From positions 1-64,000 of the forward strand of contig NZ_PRDW01000007.1 of the NCBI RefSeq assembly GCF_002927045.1: 64,000 nt of DNA. The letters are read 5' to 3'. Positions 39,601-48,600 of the stretch are shown here, in pieces. The position numbers and the translations under genes were made by a program. This stretch comes from Mycetohabitans endofungorum (GTDB lineage: Bacteria; Pseudomonadota; Gammaproteobacteria; Burkholderiales; Burkholderiaceae). Each line of letters begins with the position of its first letter. Positions within the stretch are counted from its first letter, which is position 1. Under the pieces are notes generated by a model that saw nothing but the letters and a program-made list of their open reading frames with translations, was not told the origin of the DNA and did no database searches.

Positions 39601-42600
39601 GCAGGCCGTGGCGCAGATCAAACAACGCTATGGGCGGATCAATGGCGCCATGTTCTCCGGCATGGTCTTTGACTTTGAAAACAGCATCCAACAGACGTCG
39701 GAAGCGCAATTTAGGCAAATTCTCGAAATTAAGAGCCGCGGCAGCATCCATTTTTATCAGGCGTTTGCCGAGCAGCCACTCGATTTCCTCTGTTATTTCT
39801 CTTCCGGCCAGGGCTTTGCGTTCTCCGGGGCGGCCAAGTTGTCAGCTTATGCGTGCGGCATCACCTTTGCAGATGCCTTTGCCGACGCGATCCGCCCCGC
39901 GGCGGCTTTCCCGGTCGGCGTGATCAACTGGGGGTTCTGGCGCGCGTCGCTGCAACCGCAGGCGATCAGCCAACACATGGATGCGCTTGACGATGACGAA
40001 GGGTTTGCCTGCTTCAGCCGCTTTGTCGCCAACTTGGCCGGCGGCGCGCTGCCCCGGTTGTTGTGTATCAAGGCTTCAACGGCGGTGCGTCAGTTGATGG
40101 CTGTGCCGCAGGGGCGGCAGTACAAGCTGGACCCACTTGCCGTGCCAGCGCAACCTGCGCAGAGCGTCGAGCTGGAGCCCGCCGAGCTTGCCAGGCTGCA
40201 GCAAATCTTTGATCCTCGGATGCTTGATCAGTCGATCGCCGTATTGCTGTTGATCCAGTTGCAGACGCTCGGGATTTTCACCGCATCAGGTCAGCAAAAC
40301 GCTGAAGCCTGGCGACGGCAGGCAGGGATCAGCGACAGGTATCGTCGCTGGTGGCACGAATGCTTGGCAATCTTGGTAGAACATGGCTATCTACAGCAGC
40401 AGGGCGAGACCTTCGGCCTGGCAGTACATATTGCCCAAGAGCGCCGCGCAGCGATCTGGGCTGCTTGGCGGGAGCAGCGTGATCGTTACCTGGAAGACCG
40501 TGATCGTCGCGCTCAGGTGGCTTTGATCGACGATTGCCTGCAACAGCTACCGCACATTCTGATTGGGCAGATTCAGCCCACGGATCTGCTGTTCCCCGAC
40601 GGTTCGATGGCCAAGGTCGAAGGAATCTACAAACAAAATACGCTGTCGGATTTTTTCAACGATCAACTAGCGGCGGTGGTGACCGATGATGTGCGCCGCC
40701 GGATCGAGGCGGATCCTCAGCGGCCGGTGCGTATCCTTGAAATTGGCGCTGGCACGGGTGGCTCCACTGCAAGGCTGCTGCCCGCGCTGCAGCCGTTGGC
40801 TGGGCAAATCGGTGAATATTGCTATACCGATATTTCCCGCGCGTTCTTGCAGCATGGCGAGCGCTGTTTCGCGACTGACCATCCTTACTTCACGACCCGA
40901 ATTTTGGATATCAGCCAAGCTGTTGACGATAGCAACCCTGCAGCTGTCGGTTACGACATCGTCATTGCCACCAATGTGCTGCATGCGACAGCCAATATGC
41001 GCCGCACGCTAGCCCACGCCAAGGCGATGCTACGCGGTGGTGGTCTGCTGGCTTTAAACGAGCTGAACCGCAAGACCACAGCGGCGACTGTGACCTTCGG
41101 CCTTCTCGACGGCTGGTGGCTGTACGAAGATGAACCACTGCGGATCCCCGGCTCGCCGTTATTGGCCGATGACAGCTGGACTGAGCTGCTGTGCAGTGAG
41201 GGCTTCAAGCAGGTCAGTCTGCGGATCAATCACGGGGTCACGCTAGGCCAACAAATCATCACCGCCCATAGTGACGGGTTAGTCCTGCAAGACATGGGAC
41301 AACCAGCCCCAGCCACGCCGGCGCGCCAACTGGAAAACAACGACTCAATGTTAAACGATCACCATGCAAGCCAGGCCGGACAATGCGAAGATATAGCCGG
41401 TAAACTGCAGAAATTGATCATCGATGCTTTGGCCAACACGCTTAAGGCTGACGCACAGAGCATCGCGCTACGCACGCCGTTTTCCGACTATGGCGTGGAT
41501 TCGATCCTTGGGGTGGGCTTTGTCAAGCATTTGAGTCATCAACTGGGAATCAAGCTCAATAGTGCGGTCTTGTTTGAACAGTCCACGGTGGCTAAGCTGC
41601 GGGACTATTTGTTAAACACGTATGGCGAGCCAATCAAACGGACGCTAGCTGAACCGATTGATGCCCGTTCTGCCACGGCCGTAACCAACGACACATCGAA
41701 GATACAGCCGCCGGCAGTCGCTGCCGTGGCAGCGACGATGAGCCCAGTCATGGCCGTTGCGCTAGGTGGCGTGGATCGGCCAACGACTATCGACGCAGCC
41801 TTGAGCGCCCATTCGTCGGCGAGCACGGCCGCTAGTGGACGGATTGCGGTGATCGGCATGTCTGGACAGTTTCCTGGCGCTGATCATGTCGATGAGCTGT
41901 GGGATAACTTGCTGGCCGGACACAATAGCGTGCAAGAGCTGCCGGAGCATTATCTCAATCCCCGTGCCTACAGTGCCGATAAGCAGCCAGGCAAGAGTTA
42001 CTGCAAATGGGCAGGGATACTGAAGAACCGTGACTGCTTCGATCCCCTGTTTTTCAATCTCACGCCTCACGAAGCGGAGTCGATGACGCCGCACCAGCGG
42101 TTGGTGATGCAGGAAAGCTGGAAGGCGCTCGAAGACGCGGGCTACAACCCGATGACGCTGGCGGGCCGTGCGATCAGCGTCTACGTCGGCGCGGAGCCCG
42201 GTGGCTATCACCATGACTCCTTTACCGGTGGCTCTGAGGCGATTGTGGCTTCCCGACTGTCTTATTTCCTCGACCTGAAAGGGCCGGCGATGGTCGTCAA
42301 CACCGGTTGCTCTTCGTCTGCCGTGGCGATCCACCAAGCTTGCGAAAGCTTGCGTCACGCAGAAAGCAATATGGCGCTAGCCGGCGGTGTGTACGCGTTG
42401 CTGGATCAGCGGGGCTTGATCAGCCTGTCGGCGATTGACATGCTCAGCGCCAGTGGCCAATGTCACGCGTTCGACGCGGCAGCCGACGGCACGGTGATCT
42501 CCGAAGGTGTCGGCATGGTGGTGTTGAAAAGGCTGGAGGATGCCGAGGCCGACGGCGATCCAATCTATGGTGTCATTGAAGCGTCGGCGGTGAACCAGGA

Positions 42601-45600
42601 CGGGGCCAGCAACGGCATTACTGCGCCAAACGGTGACGCCCAGGAGCAGTTGATCCGCGACACCTATCGTAAGTTCGCGATCGACCCATCGCAGATCAGC
42701 TATGTCGAGGCCCATGGCACCGGCACCCGGCTCGGTGATCCGGTCGAAGCCAACGCATTGATCCGCGCGTTCCGTCAGTTCACCGATGCCCACGGATATT
42801 GTGTATTGGGCAGCGCCAAAGCTAACCTTGGCCACGCGGCCGCGGGTGCCGGGGTAATCGGCTTAATCAAAATTCTACTGTCGATGCGGCATCGCAAGCT
42901 GCCGGCAATGCCCGGCTTCGAACGGCTCAACCCGTTGATTGAACTGGAGGGCTCGCCGTTTTATATCAACCGCCAAGCGATTGACTGGCAGCCAACCGGC
43001 GGCGAACGGCTGCTGTCGGCACTGAACGCTTTTGGCCATAGTGGCACCAACGCCCACTTGGTCATCGGTGACTACCCACCGAGACAAGCCGTTGACCGGT
43101 GTCCGGCGCCACCGACTGTCAGCCGGATTTTTCCCTTGTCAGCCAAAACCGCTGAAAGCTTGCAAGACAATGCCCGGGCGCTGGCGCGTTGGCTGGACAA
43201 AAACGCATCGTCGCAGCAGGGGCTGCTGGCCAATATGGCCTTTACCTTACAGACTGCTAGAGAGCCTATGCGGGTGCGGGCGGCGGTGGTAGCCGACAAT
43301 GTTCCGCAGCTGCAAGTCCAACTGGCACGGCTGGCCAACGGCGATTTACCAGTATCGTTGGACGACGAAGCTGGTCGACTCGCCACCGAATGGGTCGGCG
43401 GAGCCGAAATCGACTGGGCGACGCGGTGGCCGGCCGGATCGGCAACGCGTCTGAACCTGCCGAGTTACCAGTTTGCTAAGGAGCGTTACTGGGTCGATCA
43501 AACTGCGCGGTCGGTCATCGCTGCGCAGAGCGTGATTGAAGCGCCAAATGCAATGAGTGAATCAACGGGTGAGGACCTGCCGCAGTCTGCTACGGGTTTG
43601 TTCCTCGCGCGGCCTGTTTGGCAAGAGCCTGTCGGTGAAAACGTTGATGATGGGGCTGGCCAGTGCTTGCTGTTTTTGGTCGGGTTCAGCAGTGAACAGG
43701 TGGCGCAATGGCAATCCTTGTCTACCGCTGCAGCAGGCGCGCTCAGCTGTGAGGTCCTGGCTTCTAACAAAAGCACGCCGGCAGCGCGTTATCAAGAGCT
43801 GGCGATTGCACTGTTACTGCGTCTACAAAAGCTGAGTGGCCGAGTGCACATTGAATTGGCCATTGCCGAGCACGCGTCGGACAGTTTGCTTTACGCGGGT
43901 CTCGATGGCCTACTGAAAACGGCTTGCCTAGAGCAGCCCACACTCAGCGCGCGTTGCCTGTTGGTCGAGGTTGAGGCTGGCAAGCCATTGCCAGCATTAC
44001 AGCTGAATGAGCTAACGGCGATGCTCTCTGAGACGCACCGCAGCGGCAGTTCGGTATTGCAGCGAAGCGGCGCTGACGGTGGTCGCCTGGAGCTGCAATG
44101 GCAGGAGCTGGCTGACGATGTCGCTGCGGGCCAACCGATAAACAGGCATGGCGCGGCGGCAGGCTGGAAAGATCGGGGCGTCTACCTGATTACTGGCGGC
44201 GCAGGTGGCCTGGGGCTGATTTTCGCCAACGCGATCGCTGCACAGTGCCGCGAGGCGACTTTGATTCTGATCGGCCGCTCGGCTCTCGACCAGCAGCAGC
44301 AGGCGCGTCTGCAGCAAGTGCGCGACGCCGGCGCCCAAGTCAGCTACTATCGGGTCGATCTGACCGATGCCGAAGCGCTTGAGCAGTTGATCACTGAAAT
44401 CTGCGCCAAACATGGCGGCCTTAACGGCGTGCTGCATAGCGCAGGTGTCAATAGGGATCGGCTACTCGCACGCAAGTCCCCCCAGGACATTGCCGAGGTG
44501 TTTGCTGCCAAGGTTATCGGCACCGAACTGCTGGATCGGGCTTGCCGTCGGCTTTATCTAGACTTTTTTGTCTTGTTTTCTTCGTGCTCGGCTGTGCTGG
44601 GCAGCGTGGGGCAGGCTGACTACGCCGCGGCTAATGCGTTTATGGACCGCTTTGCCAGCTTGCGCAACAGGTGGGTGGAGCAGGGCCAGCGATTTGGCCA
44701 TACGATGTCAATCAATTACCCGCTGTGGCGGGACGGTGGCATGCAGATTAGCGCTGCCGATCGGGCCGAAATTCGCCGCAAGACCGGGATGGCACCGATG
44801 CAGTCGGTCCATGGCGTCAACGCATTACAACTGGGACTGAATGCCGCTTTGGAACGGTTATTAATCATCGAAGGCGATCTGTCGCAGATCCGCGGTCATT
44901 TCACCGCTGCGTCAGGCGCTGAAGAGTTGGCCGCGGTGCTGGCTGCGGCTGGCAGCAGCGTGCAAGACTCGGTGACATTGGCCGATGCCGCTGTGGATCA
45001 TGAGCGGCTGGCCGCCGCCACGCTTGAGCGACTTAAGGCAGTGTTCTGTGAAGTCACCAAGCTGCCGCCCGCGCGTGTCGAGTCTGACGCGCCGCTGGAA
45101 CAGTACGGCATCGACTCGATTATGATCACCCGGCTCAACAAGGCGCTGGAAGACGCTTTCTCCCGGATGACGTCGCTGCAGCCGGCGGAACGCCAACTGT
45201 CGAAAACGCTGTTTTTTGAATACCACAGTTTGAACAAGTTGACCTGCTATCTGGTGGAGCGGCATCATCGCGCTTGCCTGTTGTGGAGCGGCTTGGTCGA
45301 AGAGCAAAGCTGCGAGCAAATCCAGCGTCAAGCTTTGAGCCAACGCGAGCCAGGGACCGCCAAGCCGGAAACGACGGTGGCTGAGCGCAGGGTAACGGCT
45401 GCTGAGCCGAGGGTGGCTGCTGCTGCGGTTGAGCCCATCGCGGTGATCGGCATGAGTGGTCGCTATCCGCAAGCCACTAATCTCGACGAGTATTGGCGCA
45501 ACCTCAAGGAGGGACGCGACTGCATCAGCGAAATTCCGGCGAATCGTTGGTCGCTGCAGGATTTTTATGTCGACTCCGTGCAGCAAGCGCTGAAGCAGGG

Positions 45601-48600
45601 CCGTAGCTACAGTAAGTGGGGTGGTTTTGTTGATGGCTTTGCCGATTTTGATTCGCTGTTTTTCAATATCTCGCCTCGTGAGGCGGTCAACATGGACCCG
45701 CAAGAACGGCTGTTTTTGCAATCCTGCTGGCACGCGCTGGAAGATGCCGGTATCACCAAGGCGGATCTGGTCGAACACTACCAAGGCAATGTCGGTGTCT
45801 TCGCCGGGATCACCAAAACCGGATACGGCCTCTATGGGCCGGCGTTGCGTGAACAAGGTCATCTGATATTCCCGCGCACCTCGTTTAGCTCGACGGCCAA
45901 CCGGATCTCCTATGTCCTGGGCCTAAACGGGCCGAGCGAACCGGTGGATACCATGTGTTCATCGTCTTTGACTGCACTGCATCGGGCCTGCGAAAGCCTG
46001 CGTCGCGGTGAGTGCCGAATGGCGTTCGCCGGTGGCGTCAACCTCTATTTGCATCCGTCCAACTACGTCGAGTTATGTGCCGGCCAAATGCTGTCGAAAG
46101 ACGGTCGCTGTCGCAGCTTTGGAGCAGGCGGTAACGGTTTCGTGCCCGGCGAGGGTGTCGGCGTTCTGTTGTTGAAGCCACTGTCGCAGGCGTTAGCGGA
46201 CAGAGATAACATCCATGCCGTCATCCGTGCCACGGCAGTCAACCATGGTGGTAAGACCAACGGTTACACCGTACCCAATCCCCAAGCGCAAGCCAAAGTG
46301 ATCCGCCTGGCAATCGAGCAAGCCGGGCTGCACGCAAGCCAGATTAGCTATATCGAGGCCCATGGCACTGGCACGGAGCTAGGCGATCCGATCGAGGTGA
46401 GCGGGCTGAGCCAAGCTTTTGCGATGGACGGCGTCGATCTGGGTCGTTGCGCGCTGGGCTCGGTGAAATCGAATATTGGCCATTTAGAAGGCGCGGCCGG
46501 CATCGCCGGCGTCAGCAAAGTGATTCTTCAGCTCAAGCACAAGCAGATTGCGCCGAGCCTGCATGCCGCCAAACTGAATCCCAACTTGACATTGGACGCC
46601 ACGCCGTTTTACTTGCAACAGGTGTTGGGCGACTGGCAGCCAGCAGCGGAAGGACCGCGCATCGCCGGCGTCTCGTCCTTTGGCGCTGGCGGCGCGAATG
46701 CGCATGTGCTGCTGCAGGAGCACAACGAATACCGCGAGCTGCCAAACCATCGTGGCGCTGAGGTGATTCTATTGTCGGCCCGAGACGGCGAGCGCCTGCG
46801 CGACTATGCCAAGGCGCTGCTGGCTTATGTTGAAGCCCGGCCGTCTATGTCGGGTGCTGACTTGACCAACCTGGCCTATACGCTGCAAACCGGCCGGGAG
46901 AAGATGGCGACGCGGCTTGGCCTGGTGGCTGAGACGCCCGTCGCGCTAGCGATGAAGCTGCGGCAGTTTATCGACAGCGGCGGCCAGGCGGGTGACGGCA
47001 TCTATGTGGGCGACGTCAAGCGCGAACGGATGGCCACTCAAGCCGATGAGGATTGGACACCGGTTATCCGTCACTGGGCGGCTAACGGTAAGTTCGACAA
47101 ACTGCTGCAATTATGGGTGGACGGCGAGGCGATCGACTGGTCGCTGCTGCATGCTGAACGCCCGGGCCCGCGGCCATACCGGATTAGCTTGCCGGTCTAC
47201 CCGTTTGCCTGCGAGACCTTTTGGTTGCCCAATAGCGAGCCCTCTGCCCGCGTGCGTATCGCCAGTGACGAGCGTGCAGTGGCCGAGATAACCCAAGTCC
47301 CGGCCCAACCCGCAAACGCGATGGAGACGGCGGCTGCGTCGGTGGCGTCAACCGTCTGTGATCGACTGAGCTATGTATCGCGCTGGCAGGCCGATGGGCA
47401 ACACGATCAGCCATTGATCAGCGAGCACCGTTGCGTCTTGATTGTCGCCTGTGCGTCGGCCGCGGCCGCTGCCGAAGCGATCGCGAGCCAGTACCTCGCC
47501 AACGCGGATTTCGTTGACGGCGGCGGCAGGGTCATTCGAGTGGAGCCGGGACAGCTAAACCGTTTGGTGGCCACTGATCACTGGTTGTTGGATGTGGCGG
47601 ATCCGCAAGCACTGGATTGTTGTCTCGGTGGCTATCCAGCGATCGATTGTTTTTATTTTATCGGCGGCTCAGGCGAGCCAAACGATTGGCAGGCGCTACT
47701 CGACAGCCCGCGATATAACGAGATCTTGTTGCTCCGGTTGATCAAGTGGCTCAAGCAGCATGGCGGTCGTCAAGCGATTGACAGCTATATCATTAGCCAA
47801 AACAACTTTGACATTGCCGGTGAGCCAGTCAACGCCTTTGGCGGCGGTCTGACCGGCATGGCTTATGCCATTGCTCAGGGCGAGCATCGATTCCGGGTGC
47901 GTCATATCGATGTTGACAGTCGTGAGCTGGCCGATAGCCGGTGTCTGGCGCAATGGGTGCGTCAGTTGCAAAGTGAGCGCGGGCTGGCGCGTGGTGACGC
48001 GTTGTGCCTGCGCGCAGGCCAGCGCTATCGCCGCCGCATCTTCAGCTTGGCCTGGCAAGCCCAGCAGCCGGTGCGAGCCAACACAGATTTTGTCACCCCG
48101 GCGCTCAAGCGCGGCGGCGTTTACGTGATTCTCGGCGGTAGCGGTACAGTGGGCGGGATCATCAGTCGCTACCTGCTTGCCGACTATCAAGCCAATGTAA
48201 TTTGGCTGGGGCGCAGTGGGGCGGACGATCCCAAAGTGCGACGGCGACTGGATCGTTGCTTGAGCAGTGTCGGTCGTGCGGTCGATCCAGCGCAGTTGGC
48301 GTACCTCCAGGCCGACGCCAACGATCTGGCATCGCTGCAGCGCGCTGTAGCGCAGATCAAGCAGCGCCACAGCATGATCAACGGAGCCATTTTCTCTGGC
48401 GTGGTGTTCAACCATGAGGATGCCCTTACCCGAATGCCAGAGGCACAGTTCCACGAGATTTTGGACGTGAAAAGCCGCGGCGGCATTGAGTTCTACCGGG
48501 CGTTTGCCAATGAGCCGCTGGATTTCATGTGCTACTTCTCATCGGGGCAAAGCTTTGCCTTCTCCGGCGCAGCTAAATTGGGCGCTTATGCTGCCGGGAT

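Noticed and set aside
44912-45862. Antisense frame of 316 codons within rhiC
   Set aside because: Same reason: it mirrors the ACP/KS8 coding sequence and its composition is that of a reversed PKS gene.
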